From contig JACGWO010000003.1 in the NCBI GenBank assembly GCA_034509735.1, positions 3,720,001 through 3,784,000 of the forward strand: a stretch of DNA of 64,000 nt, given 5' to 3'. The position numbers and the translations under genes were made by a program. Below are positions 11,259 to 22,957 of this stretch, in pieces (position 1 is the first letter of the stretch; the number at the start of each line of letters is the position of its first letter). The DNA comes from Sesamum alatum. Its lineage: Eukaryota > Streptophyta > Magnoliopsida > Lamiales > Pedaliaceae. The notes under the pieces are model-generated. The model did not search any database, was not told the origin of the DNA, and saw nothing but the letters and a program-made list of their open reading frames with translations.

Positions 11259-13800
11259 TCCACTATGTCCAGCCACTGCACAGATTCTGCAGTAATGTTT
11301 GGTGTGGTGTATTTTTAAGCTTGACTGGTTTATTCCCTCTTGTCTTCTTGGTCTTCACAGTTTCCTCATCCGGTTCCCTATTCCTTGCTCCTACAGGTCT
11401 CCCAGGACCCCTTCCAAAGTTTGGAGGCAAGGGTGGGATGAAGTTGGTCTCACTCCACAATATTTCACCACTTATTGGAAGGATAGCAGGTTCATACATT
11501 AGGTTGTAGGTCTCCACTGTGATAAGGATGAACCATATCCTCGGGCACCAGATTTTGATTAAAGATTGCACTACACGCATGCTTGCAAGGTATCCCAGTT
11601 AATTGCCAGATCCTACATGTGCATGACCTCTCTTCTCTAAGTCTACAGAGTACTGTCCCCATCATAGCAAGATATATGATAGTGTCTATCATTAGCCTTA
11701 ATGGGGATACAATCACCAATTTTGTCAATCTATTTTTACAACAACTTTTCAATCTTCGGACACAATGCTCCTTGCCACCTTTTGCTTGCTCTATCTCTAT
11801 CCTCTTATAGTCTTTTCTTGAGATATTCCCTTATCTATTCAAGCATTGTAAGGATAGGTTTATCTCTTGTATCAATTATGTTTGCATTAAAGCTTTCACA
11901 ACAGTTATTCAGCAACCTATCACACTTTGAATTTCAGTGAAATGTGACTTACTCCATTCATGGGGTGGTTTGTCATGAAACAATTCAAAAGCTTTTTCAT
12001 GTAACTATTTCATCTCCTCTATCCTTAGCTTGAACTCACCCACTGTACTAGCCCTTGTTGCCTTCTATTAAACAGTTTTATATGCAAGACCCCTAAAACT
12101 GGCTGTTCTGAAGTTATTATATAAATGTCTTATACAATATCTATGTGCAGAATTGGGGAAAATACTATTGCAAGCTCGTATGAGTCCTTTCTATTTATCT
12201 AACATCGAAGTATATTCAGAGTTCCTCTGAATATTCAAATCTTGTCTCAACACAGTCAAAAACCACTCTTAATTGTCTCTAGTCTCCTTCTGTACCACTG
12301 CATAGGCTATTGGGTATAAATTGTTATTGGGATCTACCCCAACAGTCGTGAGCAAAATACCCCCATGTGGGCCTTTCATGTGACAACCATCTATCCCTAT
12401 TCTGGCTTTGCAGCCTACCAAATACCCTGTTTAAATGCACTGAAGCAAATATAGAATTTCTGAAATCTGTTTTCACCATTTCATCACTTGTCCCTAAAAT
12501 GACAGTGGATCCAAGGTTTGTTTTCCTCAATTCCTCTGCATAATCCTAAAGCTTAGTGAATTGATATTCAGGACTCGCTTCAAGCTTTTTCAGAGCCTGT
12601 CTCTTAGCTCTGTATGCCTCATCTCTTGAGACATGGCATCGGAGCTCATTCATAATGTCCACTACTCTCCTCCTTTAACATTTCTTTTAAGGCTAGTTTT
12701 GAAATCTTGTAGAATTCTTTCACTTAATCAGCTTGTTTTCACATTCCTGACATTAAAACACTTGTGGGCAAGTGTGTTCAGACTTGTACAAATTTATCTG
12801 GAAAGTCTGTTCATTCTTAATTTTGTTGGCATGTATTGTCCACTCACACTTTTCCCACCACAGACAACATATACCTTAAAGCCATCATTTTTGGTAAACC
12901 TCACACTTCTCTTATGTCTGATTGCACTGTTGTTGTGAACTCTTTTTTGGAACTGAAGATCATCCCCAACTCTAAAGTGGGGTCATACATTTCTAAAGGG
13001 TTGAACACTGCATAAGAAGGCCCATCCTCCTCTTCATCTAATAACTTGTGTTCATCGTTCTCACTGGCAACAACATCACATGTTCATATTCTGATGAAGA
13101 TTCAGAATCCCCCCTGAGCTTAGTACTGTTTCCATCCACAAAATTGGAAAAGAGGTCATCATCATCAGTACAAGTACCCCTATGTCATATTCATTTTCCA
13201 TGAAGTCTTCAAAATCATCCTCATCATCTAACTCTACATCACCTTCATCAATCCCAATATCCCGAGTTTTTGGTCCAGCACATCATGTCTCATCCACTCC
13301 CATAGTACATCCTGTCTCATTTACACCCAAAAACTGAAACTCATCATCATCAGACACAAACTATTGTTGCTTACCCTTGCCTTTGCTCTTAGCTTTACTC
13401 TTACTATTTTTTGTTTTTGTTTTCCTGCAGTTTCCTCCCTGTTTCACCACATTCCAAGCAATTTCTTCATGTGATGGGGGTTTATACTCAACATATATAT
13501 TAATTTGACTACTCTCCAAATTATTCAAACTTTGCAGCTGAATATCATCATTACTATACAATAACTTAACCCCACCATTAATAATAATAATAATATAGTA
13601 CCTAATTTCATCCCCATTTATTCCACAATTTTTAGCCAGGAGATCCAGTTTCTGTTTGTTCATGTATGTTGCATTGACATAGTCAAACTTTTTTAGTTTT
13701 CCACCAATATATCTAGCTACTGGCAACTTTCTACCCTCCCAAATACATAGCTACAGTCATGCTCTGACTTTCAGGGTCTGTCAACCATAAAAATGGAAGA
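11259..13800 (-). pseudogene. MuDR-type MULE transposase (decayed, near full length)
   Basis: Several shifted frames together cover a MULE transposase. From the N-terminus: 13726-13361 has the YIGGKLKKFDYVNATYM type start and a lysine-rich stretch, then acidic runs. Near 12610-12520 is RDEAYRAKRQALKKLEAS, then a stop in KL*DYAEELRKTNLGSTV. 12420-12300 holds the catalytic segment IGIDGCHMKGPHGG in a frame other than the longest ORF. 11752-11590 is the SWIM zinc finger (CTCRIWQLTGIPCKHACSAI). 11540-11320 is the C-terminal tail with GRGPGRPVGARNREP, and a zinc-knuckle start (CRIC) is cut off by the LTR piece at 11258. The enzyme would cut and move Mutator-like elements; this copy is dead. Confidence 0.87.
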
Positions 13801-14625
13801 CATAAAAAACAAAATTTTCATAACACTACATTCAAACAACAACAATACAAAACAATGTATTACACTACCCCACATGTAGGCCACATTGCAATTATAATAA
13901 TAGAGCAACATGACAGAAAAGCAAGATTGTCACTTTGGGGGGGGGGGGGGCACCATTCATGGTATTAAACAAATGTAGTTCTCCTTTAAGAAACATAAGG
14001 CATCTATTTCCTTAAAAAGATGTTCTTTTATCACAAAATCCACCAAAAAAAAGACATATAGTAAATCGCTCACAGTAAGCAGGTGGGGGCATGTCAAGGT
14101 GCCTTTCGTTTTGAAACTTCACCATCTTCATCAACTTCCGTCTTCAAGAGGCGTTGATAAGTCACCTTTTGGATGTGTGAACACCAAAATCGATTGCTTC
14201 TTCTCTGTTCGCAGCAGCTTAACTTCACAAATTTGGGTTCTTTGGTCCTCTGAACTTCTCTAGGGCTTTTAGGTTGACTTCGACACATGAGAGACGATGT
14301 CGTCTCCTTTTCCCTCCAATGTTCTGAGTGACATGGCATGGATGGATGGTGTGGCAGGTGATAGGATAGTTTAACCACGTCTGCAGTGCCACGTAAGGTG
14401 TGGCCGAAATATTTTAATCCACGTCAGTGTTGGTGGCCGGATTGTGAAAAATCGCCAAATTTATCAGGACACGTGCGCCCCATGTAACTATTTCCAATGA
14501 AATTAGGGCTTAGTGGACCAAAATTGCCATCTTTTTCAAATTAAAGTACAAAAACGCTATTATGGAAAGGCCGGGGACCAAAAGTGCCATTACCCTTATA
14601 TTATTGGACCAAAATTGCATTTTTC
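13801..14625. other. MULE 5' flank and probable terminal inverted repeat
   Basis: No recognisable gene. A G-homopolymer of about 14 lies near 13937-13950. An ORF at 14094-14378 (minus) is rich in basic residues but resembles nothing I know. 14515-14625 has two spaced GGACCAAAA units, typical of the ends of many plant MULE and foldback elements, and is probably the upstream end of the MULE. The matching other end was lost at 11258. Confidence 0.5.
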
Positions 14626-14987
14626 TCTAAATCTAATTTTAATTATTCAAATAGTTAACTCAATATTTTGCCTTTTACATTAAAAAATATGCATGTGGGG
14701 TAATTGAATCTCAAAATCCCTTAAGTAGGTTTAGTCCTTGCCTTCAACGGAGTCCATACATTGATCAATTACGCAGTAAAAGGGTTGGTGTCAAATGGTG
14801 ATCATTCAGCATAGGAAAAAAAAAAGTAAGTAAACATTCAGCTAGATATATTTACATGTTTAGGTTGATACACAAATAGTACTTGTGCAAACAAGTTCTG
14901 ACTGTTAGCGTGAGATAGTGAGAGAAATCAGGGGAGGACTTACAACCTTGAAATCCCTTGTGCAAATCCTAGAGCAAATTCTGCACC

Positions 14988-15275
14988 CAGTAGTAGAAAT
15001 TTAATATTTAACCATAGTTAAAAATAAATAGTCATAATAAATAATTATTGATCACGAGCATATAACGGTTGTTGATTGTGGTTTTACAAGTGTGACTAAA
15101 ATGTTTATTATGGCTAAAAGTCATGACAAAAATATTTACCATGACTAATAGACATGGCACAAATAATTTTCATGGTGGATAATTAAATTTTTGAATCGAT
15201 TTTGTTTAACCATAAATAATAATAATTATTTACTACGATTTTAGTCCATAACCTATAATAAATTTTATTCTAGTG
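14988..15275. mobile_element. CACTA-derived MITE in R1
   Basis: A 288-bp element. The left end CAGTAGTAGAAA and the inverted right end CACTAGAATAAA are imperfect terminal repeats. It is flanked by a 3-bp duplication ACC (14985-14987, 15276-15278), the CACTA superfamily size. Inside are subterminal motifs resembling TTTAGCCATGAT in both directions. Copies sit at the same place in R2 and R3, so it inserted before the block was multiplied. Confidence 0.72.
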
Positions 15276-15379
15276 ACCCTAATCATCACCAACCTTGGAT
15301 TCTTGATCCTAACAAGAGACCAAATATTAAATAAGTGTGGTCAAGATGTTGTAATGACCTTCCAAATCCAACCACTGGT

Positions 15380-15545
15380 GCAACATATTTGTAACCGATT
15401 AATAAAAACAGTAGCATCAACAAAGCTTCTTGTCAACGAACAGGACACTTAGGATTCTTTCGAATTGAATCCCTCTTTGAAAGGCCTGTTTCATGAAAGA
15501 TTTTCCCATAAATTCTTCTTATGAAAACACCGGCTCATGTCAAAG
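15380..15545 (-). other. Exon-like segment of unknown identity (R1)
   Basis: The minus strand of this segment and of its R2 copy (24120-24285) gives a short protein-like stretch; in R2 it contains DATVSIESVADQLHQWLDF. The segment is conserved between blocks, but frame changes make it non-coding here. I do not recognise the family. A second small exon-like piece with a donor-like GTAAGT lies at about 14945-14985. Confidence 0.35.
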
Positions 15546-15654
15546 ATAACCCAGCATTGCTTAAACATGCATATGATACACATCCGAACCGATATAAAGA
15601 CTAACCACAACATATTCAATAATCAACTTAGAAATCTAGTAAAGTTTATGAAAT

Positions 15655-16560
15655 TTAAAATGGGAAAATTAATTTTTTAATCTTAAGTATGTCCAATATT
15701 AATTTTAACCTGATAACTATGACCAAATTTTATTTAATTCTTTAAGTTTTAAAATTGATGAAATTTAATCATTCAGCGACCGGAGTTTTAATTTTTGACC
15801 AAAAAACCGACATGGCAAGCCAACTGGATATCTTTCAAGGGATTTTAATCCTATGTGGATTTAGAAATGAGTTGGAAGACATGTTAAGCACAATTATATT
15901 ATATGTATAATTATAATTATAAAAATAAAATTATTATTTCAAAAAGGAAAAAACCCACCCCCACCCACGATTCTCCCCCCTCTCCCCCTTCCCCATCCAT
16001 GCCCTTCTCACCCATATGCGACGGGCCGCCGTCGCCCATTGCAGCGAGAGCGGCCGTCGCCCTCGACCTCTGGGCTACCGTCATCGCCCAAGGGTGGGAA
16101 GGGGGGAGGTGGGTTAGGTGGGGGTAGGGTGGATACGTTTTGATTAAAATTTGATTAATTTAATTAAAAGTAATTGTAAAAAAATTAAATTTTTAAAAGA
16201 AAGTTAATAGATATTTAAAAAGTTAAGAACATTTTAATTCGATTTTTGAATTTAAATTATAAATTTTATACATTTGTTTTGGAATTTTGATATTTAAATA
16301 ATGGCCACATATCAATACACGTAGTTGTAAGCGTATATAAGTTGCCAGAAATTGAAGAAATTACCTGCCACGTGGAAATTTCCAACTGATTTTCAAAATC
16401 TCATTGGAAAATTATGCACAAAACCCCTATTTGGACTAAATTTCATTAATTTTGAAACTTAAAGGACTAAATAAAAATTGGACATAGTTATCGGCCAAAA
16501 ATTAATATTGAGCATAATGAGCTGACTAAAAAAATAATTTTTCCATTTAACATCGGAGGG
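15655..16560. mobile_element. Foldback element with GC-rich centre (R1)
   Basis: The arms 15657-15860 and about 16380-16558 are imperfect inverted repeats (both end in the AATGGGAAAATT / ATTTTTCCATT type, with a shared inner run). The centre (15945-16135) is a CCCACCC / GGTGGGT palindrome, strongly GC-rich within AT-rich surroundings. No transposase ORF. R2 carries a full copy; R3 keeps only the right arm. It is a non-autonomous TIR element of unassigned family. Confidence 0.65.
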
Positions 16561-16867
16561 AAAATACAGGTAGTCAAAATTAAAATATAAATCCCAATGA
16601 TCCAAATCAATTGCAAACAACACGCTTCCGGTTGCCAATGAATCTAAAACACGTAAGTAAACAACAAACAATTAAAATCAATCTGAAAAAAAATAAACTG
16701 AAAAGTGTAACTATCAAGTATTATTACAATTGACATTAATTATTTATTGATTTATTTACCAAACTCATACCAGCTCAGCCACTCCATCAACAAATCAATA
16801 ACTAAAAGCTTCTATTTAAGAAACTCAAAACACATGAAACAATCAAGAACTAGTTGTTGGATCACAT

Positions 16868-17540
16868 TTTACTAATTTTATTTAAAGTAATATGAGTCAT
16901 TTGATATTTTGTTATTTTTCTTTCACTCTCAATGATGTCATACCACTTGTGAATATTTCTGCATGCTTGACAGCACTCTAAATTATAGTCACTGGATCTT
17001 AAGCATGGAGAATCATAATTTTGTGTATGATAAGACAATATTTTGAAAATATCTCTATGTTATTTTACCTTCGTATTAAACGACAGTGATGGTGGAAAAT
17101 TAATTCCTGATATATTTATTGCAAATATCATGAGTACATAATTAAGGTTCATGATGTAATCTTCAGTTAAATAGTCTGAAATAAAACTTTTAACATGATA
17201 ATGATATCTAACAAAATTGATTCTTCTTAGAAGATAATATGAGAGGGCCGGATAACATATAATTTAACCCCTTGTGATGTGAAAAATGTTTAGAAAACTT
17301 CCATAAAAAAAAAAACAAATATAACAGAAAAAACCCCCCACAATATTTTCAAAATATATCAAAAGACAACGCCCTCCACACTGGCGGTGTGCCACACACG
17401 CCCTTCTTTTCACTTGACCTAATCTTTTAATAATAAATTAATTTTGCATTTTAATTTATGAATCGTCTGATTTTGCTTGTTGCCTTTGAAATTTTGCAAC
17501 AAACAAATGAAATGTTCTTAACTATATTTAATATTAACAT
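16868..17540. repeat. ALMT 3'-flank repeat, copy 1 of 5
   Basis: A ~680-bp AT-rich segment without coding potential, present five times: here, 25636-27120 (split by an insertion), 29110-29761, 56225-56895 and 60912-61589. Where the neighbour survives it lies directly 3' of an ALMT C-terminal exon on the minus strand, so it is the downstream flank of each ALMT copy. Confidence 0.8.
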
Positions 17541-18061
17541 GGACAAATATAAACTAAAATAATAATAATTGATAGGTTACTAATAATTAGTGCTGGAACT
17601 ATTACAAAACACTGTATCCTCCAATCAACTTCATGGTTCTCATGGGAAGGTTGACGATCTTTGTTTCCAGATGATAATGGCCTGTCAATCTTGATCCCAA
17701 CATGATTAATAGGGTCAACAACAGTATCATCCTGTTGTAGCGTTCCACCGCCTACTGGTGAGGCCTCCAACATTTTATTCATTTTCTATTAATATATCAT
17801 CGCCGAGTTCCAGATTTTCATCATCAGTTTGTTGCTCCTTATCAAATCTAGCCTTTGAGTGGGAAATTTGGAAACATTCGAAAGTTCAATAAAAAATACA
17901 TAAATTTTCTCTATGAGTTATGTTATAATAAGTACTGAGGTGATACATGCATTAGGAAGGTTATCTCTAGAAGGTCTATGGATGGCATTGAGGCCCGTGC
18001 TAGTATGCTTTTTATATCATCAACAGCTACTTTGGAATAATTGATGTGAACTTCAGCGACT
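17534..18061 (-). pseudogene. ALMT C-terminal fragment (R1)
   Basis: The minus strand gives VHINYSKVAVDDIKSIL and MPSIDLLEITF, then loses frame; the tail 17782-17534 reads MLEASPVGGGTLQQDD. It aligns with the ALMT C-terminal exon of R2 at 27349-27690. ALMT proteins are anion channels exporting malate or chloride; the N-terminal half forms the membrane pore and the helical C-terminal half, seen here, is cytosolic. Everything upstream was removed at the junction with copia C. A frameshift sits in the LLEITF region. Confidence 0.75.
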
Positions 18062-19150
18062 GCGGGCAAAAATGAAGCTAGGTTTTATCGACGGAACGCT
18101 ACCGAAACCGAATGTAACTGATGTTTATTTTGAACAATGGATCTGTGTAGATAGAATGGTGACTCAATGGATACTGAATTGCATTTCAAAGGAAATAGCT
18201 GCAGGTTTTATGTATGCAAAGGCAGCAAGGAGCTTATGGTTGAGCTTGGAAGAACGATATGGAGAATGTAACGGACCGCTGCTATATGAACTCCAAAGAG
18301 AGATTTCATCTTCAGTACAAGGGAACGCATCAGTGGTGGACTACTTCTCACGACTGAGCACGGTTTGGGATGAATTAGACGTATTAGCACCTACTCCACA
18401 ATGCAGCTATGGAGGATGCACTTGTGGTGTATCCAAGGCAATTGCAGATCAGGCGACATTCACTAGACTCATACAGTTTCTCATGGGACTGAGTGACTAC
18501 TTGGATCATATGAGAGATCAGCTGCTGACAATGGATCCGGTACCATTCGTAAATAAAGCATACTCCATGATGTTGAGGGTGCAGAAACAAAGAGAAGTTA
18601 ATCTGGACGGAACAAACAGTGGAGATAACACTGCCATGCAAGTGAGAACAGAAGGGAGAAACGAACAGGCATACATAGGGGGAAACCACCATAGAACACA
18701 TGTAGACAAGAGAGGAAAACACTGCGATAATTGCAATAAACCGGGCCATACTAGAGACACTTGCTTCAAAATCCATGGGACTCCAGAGTGGTACAAAGAG
18801 CTAATTGAAAAGAAAAAGAGGGAAGGAGGCACAGTGAGAGGATATGTTGCGGAGACTGAAGAAAAAAGACAATCACAGCACCACAAGGTGGATACAGAAG
18901 AAGCACTGCTGCAGGAGTTGGTGAAGCTAATTAAGGGAGGTGCCAACCTGCAGTTACAGGATGATCCATTGCAGACAGCACAATTCGCACAATTGGATGG
19001 ATTTGCTGGTAAGAATTGCATTTTTACTGGTTTTACAGATAGTTCATTGGATTCTTGGATAGTTGAAACCGGTGCCACAAATCATATGTGTGCACACAAA
19101 CATATTCTCCAACACCTTATTCTCGTGCCATTTCTGTCCACCTCCCTGAT
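18062..19150 (+). pseudogene. Family C gag and protease start
   Basis: UBN2/Retrotran_gag-type capsid (residues about 1-190), then the zinc knuckle CDNCNKPGHTRDTC near 18719-18762, then the start of the protease as WIVETGATNHMC. The usual active-site triad of this family is DTG; here the aspartate codon is a glutamate codon, which should kill proteolysis. A frameshift near 19085-19150 separates this frame from the following one, which starts at about 19088. Confidence 0.85.
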
Positions 19151-20520
19151 GGGAACACACAATCAGTAACTCAAACTGGAAATGTAGCTTTGCACAAACA
19201 CCTTAAACTATCAGATGTTATGTATGTGCCAAGCTTCAAATGCAATTTGTTATCTGTGTCAAAGTTATGTTTCACTTCCTCTGTTGGTGTATCTTTTCAC
19301 TCTACCTACTGTCTATTTCAGGACTTGAAGACTAAGAGGGTCATAGCCGTAGGAAAGCTGCACAGGAACATCTATATACTGGATAAATCATCTTTTGATT
19401 CTGATGTAATTGCTCCTTTTCTTGTAACTAAACTTGTTTCTTGTTTCCAATCTACGATTTGTAATAATGTCTTGTGGCGTAGAAGGCTTGGATACCCTTC
19501 TATGCCAGTCCTTAAACATATTCTTGTACTTACTCCTTCTAAACCAATGGATGACTGTTTGATATGTCCTATGGTAAAGAAGCACCGCCTACCTTTCCCC
19601 ACAAACACTATACAATCCACACAAGCATTTGAGCTTATACATATTGATCTTTGGGGTCCGTATAGAACTCCTACCCTTAGTGGTTGTAATTACTTTCTCA
19701 CAATCGTCACGATTTTTGTAGAGCTACCTCGACGTATCTGCTCAAATACAAGTCCCAAGTCTGCCACACCCTTGATACTTACTTCAAAATGGTTCACACT
19801 CAATTCGATTCCAAAGTTAGGAGAGTGAGGTCCGATAATGGATCCGAATTTGTAAATACACAATGTCAGTCCTTGTTCAAATCACTTGGGATCATCCATC
19901 ATCATTCTTGTCCTCACACACCACAACAAAATAGTGTGGTCGAAAGAAAACATCGGCACATACTTAACATAGCTCGAGCTCTTATTTTCCAGTCCCACAT
20001 TCCAAACAAATTCTGGGGGGAATCAATCCTTGCAGCCACATACCTTCTAAACAGATTACCATCTTCTCTCCTTAACTGTAAATCACCCTACGAAGTCTTA
20101 TACAATCGTCGTCTATCATACTCCAACCTACGGGTTTTTGGGTGTTTATGTTTCGCTTGGAATGTCTCTCCTTCTAAGACAAAGTTCGACATCTGTGCAC
20201 ACAAATGCACATTTTTGGGGTACAACCATCTTCATATGGGGTACAAGGTTCTAGACATGACTACAAACAACATCTTCCACTCTAGGGACGTGGTCTTCTA
20301 CGAAAATGCATTTCCCTTTGCCATTGATTCAGTGTCACCTTTCTTAGAGCCTCTTTCTTCTCCTACAATTTGCAGTGATGATCATCCACAAACTATCCTA
20401 CATGAATCCTCTTCTCCTACAGCATCTATTCCAGAAACTGATCCAAGTACATCTCCAGCCACACCTCCCACTACTTCCTCTACACATACCCTCCTCCTAA
20501 TCCACTACCTACATCAGTAA
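19088..20520 (+). pseudogene. Family C protease end, integrase (frameshifted)
   Basis: 19088-19720 holds the rest of the protease region, the pre-integrase module (LWRRRLGYPSM, where the usual His in LGHPS is Tyr) and the first integrase Asp (IHIDLWGPY). A one-base slip near 19708 moves the second part to 19789-20520, which has RSDNGSEFVNTQ, the Glu in NSVVERKHR, and FWGESILAATYLLNRLP. Past the core, the Pro/Ser/Thr-rich linker ends at a stop at 20518. Confidence 0.87.
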
Positions 20521-20575
20521 CTCCTTATATACCTCCATCCGAAGATCTCATAGGAATATCCATAAACCGGCCTAG

Positions 20576-22155
20576 ATGGATGACTATGTCTGCCACTGTA
20601 CTTCTCATACTGATTCTACTTGCATCCCCACATCCTTTAGTCTTGCACATATATCCTTTGTGGCACTCCTGTCTTCTATGCAGGAACCAAGAAATTATTT
20701 GCAGGCTCGTAAGGATGCCAAGTGGGTTGAAGCCATGAACCAGGAACTCACTGCACTAGACAAGAATGACACTTGGGATCTTGTGACTTTACCCCCGGGT
20801 AGAAAGACTATTGGGTGCCGTTGGGTATATAAGCTTAAGTTGAAACCTGACGGCAGCATTTAGAGGCATAAGTCCAAGTTAGTGGCCAAAGGATAAAACC
20901 AGATTGAAGGCGTCAACTATTTCGACAGCTTTTCTCCGGTGGCGAAATTAGCTACTGTTCGAATTTTTATGGTTGTGGCAGTGGGTAGAGGCTGGCCTTT
21001 GATGCAATTGGACGTGAACAACACCTTCCTCCATGGTCACTTAAATGAGGGGGTGTTCATGCTTCCCCGCGAAGGATATACCGTACAAACACCTAGCCAA
21101 GTTTCTAGTTTGAAACGATCTCTATATGGCCTAAAACAGGCGTCTCGACAGTGGAACATCGAGCTCACGAACAGGCTCCACGCTTTTGGTTTTCGTCAAT
21201 GCCCTCATGATCATTGCCTTTTCTTGAAGGTTACTTCCACGTGTTTCGTTTCTCTATTGGTGTACGTTGACGACATATTATTAATTGGTAACTCTGAGGA
21301 TGAGATTGTAGCTGTGAAGTCTCATTTGGATGCCTTATTCACTATCAAAGACTTGGGACATGCCAAGTACTTTCTCGGTTTGGAATTAGCCCGCTCTGCA
21401 CATGGTTTGCTCGTCACTCAACAAAAGTACCTCCATGACATTCTTCAGGATGCACACATGATGGAGGCCAAGCCAACCCCTACTCCTTTGCCTCCAGGTC
21501 TGAAACTGATCTCTGATGATGGTTCTCTCATATCTGATCCCGGTTCTTATCGTCGCCTCATGGGACGCCTCCTCTATTTGGGGTTTACGCATCCCGACAT
21601 TGCTTTCGCCGTGCAGCAACTTAGTCAGTTCTTGCAGTATCCCCAAACTTCTCATTGGGATGCTGCAATGCACGTCCTCCGTTACTTGAAAGGCTCCTCC
21701 TATCTGGGCCTTTTCTTCCCGTCCGACAACACCTTCCAGTTATCCGTTTTTTCTTATGCCTCTTGGGCCTCCTATCCTGATTCACGATGCTCTGTCACAG
21801 GCCTCTGCATCTTCTTGGCTCCACTCTTGTCTCTTGGAAGACAAAGAAGCAGGCTACTATCTCTCGTTCCTCCGCCGAAGCCGAATATCGTAGCATAGGG
21901 CTGCTGTTTGTGAATTACTGTGGCTCTCTTTTCTGCTTCGTGATCTGCACATCTCCTTCCCTACTCCAGTTCCCTTTTGGTGTGACAACCAGGCGGCGAT
22001 CCATATTACGGCTAACCTCGTATTTCACGAGCGCACCAAACACTTGGACATCGATTGTCATATCGTTCGTGATCAATTCAAGTCGGGGTTCATTCCTCCT
22101 GCTCACATTCCTGGGCATGAATGGCAGACCTCTTCACCAAGTCTCCCTCCACTAG
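20576..22155 (+). pseudogene. Family C reverse transcriptase and RNase H (broken)
   Basis: 20576-20863 carries the RVT_2 start (WVEAMNQELTALDKNDTWDLV, GCRWVYKLK) up to a TAG. A second stop follows in LVAKG*NQ. 20939-21898 holds LDVNNTFLHG, SLYGLKQASRQWN and the catalytic YVDDILL near 21265. RNase H follows in a shifted frame from about 21787 (SRSSAEAEYRS, CDNQAAIHI, HERTKHLDID). Unlike families A and B, the polymerase is complete in length here, so decay is by point changes. Confidence 0.88.
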
Positions 22156-22206
22156 TGATTTTGCTCCTCTCTTCGTCAAGTTGGGCTTGATCCCAAGCTC
22201 CACCTT

Positions 22207-22221
22207 AGGGGGGGGGGGGGT
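22207..22221 (+). other. Polypurine tract of family C
   Basis: A TTAGG start followed by an unbroken run of about 13 G lies directly before the LTR start TGGGGATGATG. The position and purine content fit the plus-strand primer. Confidence 0.75.
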
Positions 22222-22471
22222 TGGGGATGATGCAGCAGATTGATGCAGCACAGCTCTGCACAGCACAGCTAAATGTATTTATTTGCTCTTTTTGCATTTC
22301 TTCTACGTTAGTCGCACTTTTCCCTTTTACGTATTAGTAGGAGTCATGTTTCTTACGTCAGCAGAGCAATTGAGGTAGTTAGGACGTAGTTACACAAAAC
22401 TGTATATATAAACTCTCTACTCATTTTTCAGAAGAATGAATAGGTGAATACTAATCTTCAAAGTACCTTCA
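22222..22471 (+). repeat. Family C 3' LTR (about 250 bp)
   Basis: Starts TGGGGATGATG after the polypurine tract and probably ends with CTTCA at 22471. It contains a TATATATAA promoter-like box at 22403-22412. No second copy exists in the window, so the right boundary is inferred from the CA terminus only; 22460 is an alternative. Confidence 0.6.
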
Positions 22472-22542
22472 ATGGCTTCCGTGAGCTTCCAGAGTTTGTT
22501 AGATTTCTTACATGAACTAAATGTACAAGAAAGGCTATTTAT

Positions 22543-22757
22543 ATTCTTTTATATATAAAGCAAACTCGCTGGCAATTTTTTTTGGTTATATCAATAATAC
22601 CCCTAAATTAGTTTTTATTTTTTTACTTTCTTTCTTTCTTTCTTTTTTTTTTTAAATGCAATGTGTTGATTAATATGTATATTTTCTTATTTATAATTAT
22701 TTTAAAATATACAATATTATTTTATATGCATGCCGGAACGAGGTGCCACGACAGCTA
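22543..22757. mobile_element. Short insertion in R2, possible Helitron-like
   Basis: Relative to R3 (46740-46765) about 210 bp are extra here. A 13-base stretch ATATTCTTTTATA occurs on both sides. The insert contains a (TTTC)n tract at about 22627-22645 and ends GTGCCACGACAGCTAA, a CTAA end as Helitrons have, but I cannot draw a convincing terminal hairpin. A TSD-making element is the alternative. Confidence 0.35.
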
Positions 22758-22957
22758 ATATTCTTTTATAATTGAATAGATGGTAATTGGTGATCTCACA
22801 AATGTAGTTTGCAGTGACTGGTACCCTCATTTGTAGACATATATGTACCAGTATTTCATTTTTCATATTTTTTGTATTTATCTAATCACTCTATTTCACT
22901 TTGCAATTTCTTTTAATTATATTATATACGTTCTTAAATCATAATTATTTTTCATGA

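Larger units (their letters stand above)
14625..18061. repeat. Duplicated block R1 (ALMT-bearing)
   Basis: From about 14640 this matches R2 (from about 23440) and R3 (from about 54860) almost base for base, with scattered small changes. The order is shared: low-complexity flank, CACTA-type MITE, exon-like segment, foldback element, ALMT 3' flank, ALMT C-terminal exon. It stops at 18061 inside the ALMT exon, where a truncated copia element begins. Confidence 0.88.
18062..22471 (+). mobile_element. Ty1/copia retrotransposon, family C, 5'-truncated
   Basis: The element starts abruptly inside gag (codons L-R-A-K-M-K-L-G-F) with no LTR, PBS or leader before it. It then runs gag, protease, integrase, reverse transcriptase, RNase H, polypurine tract and one LTR (22222-22471). 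It is a different lineage from A and B: another gag type, a short LTR, and distinct RT sequence. Several frameshifts and stops make it inactive. The 5' loss coincides with the loss of the rest of the R1 ALMT gene, so one deletion could explain both. Confidence 0.88.

Noticed and set aside
13361..13726. Frame with a Lys-rich end read as a separate host protein
   Set aside because: Its start matches the N-terminal YIGGK...FDYVN region of MULE transposases and it lies in line with the rest of that gene.
14094..14378. 94-codon minus frame rich in Arg, Lys and Ser
   Set aside because: Upstream of the MULE transposase, no motif, not conserved in the other blocks. Could be a leader of the MULE transcript but not supportable as a gene.
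18208..19078. Minus-strand frames of 60, 130 and 186 codons
   Set aside because: Shadows of the family C gag on the other strand, where the zinc knuckle and capsid motifs are.
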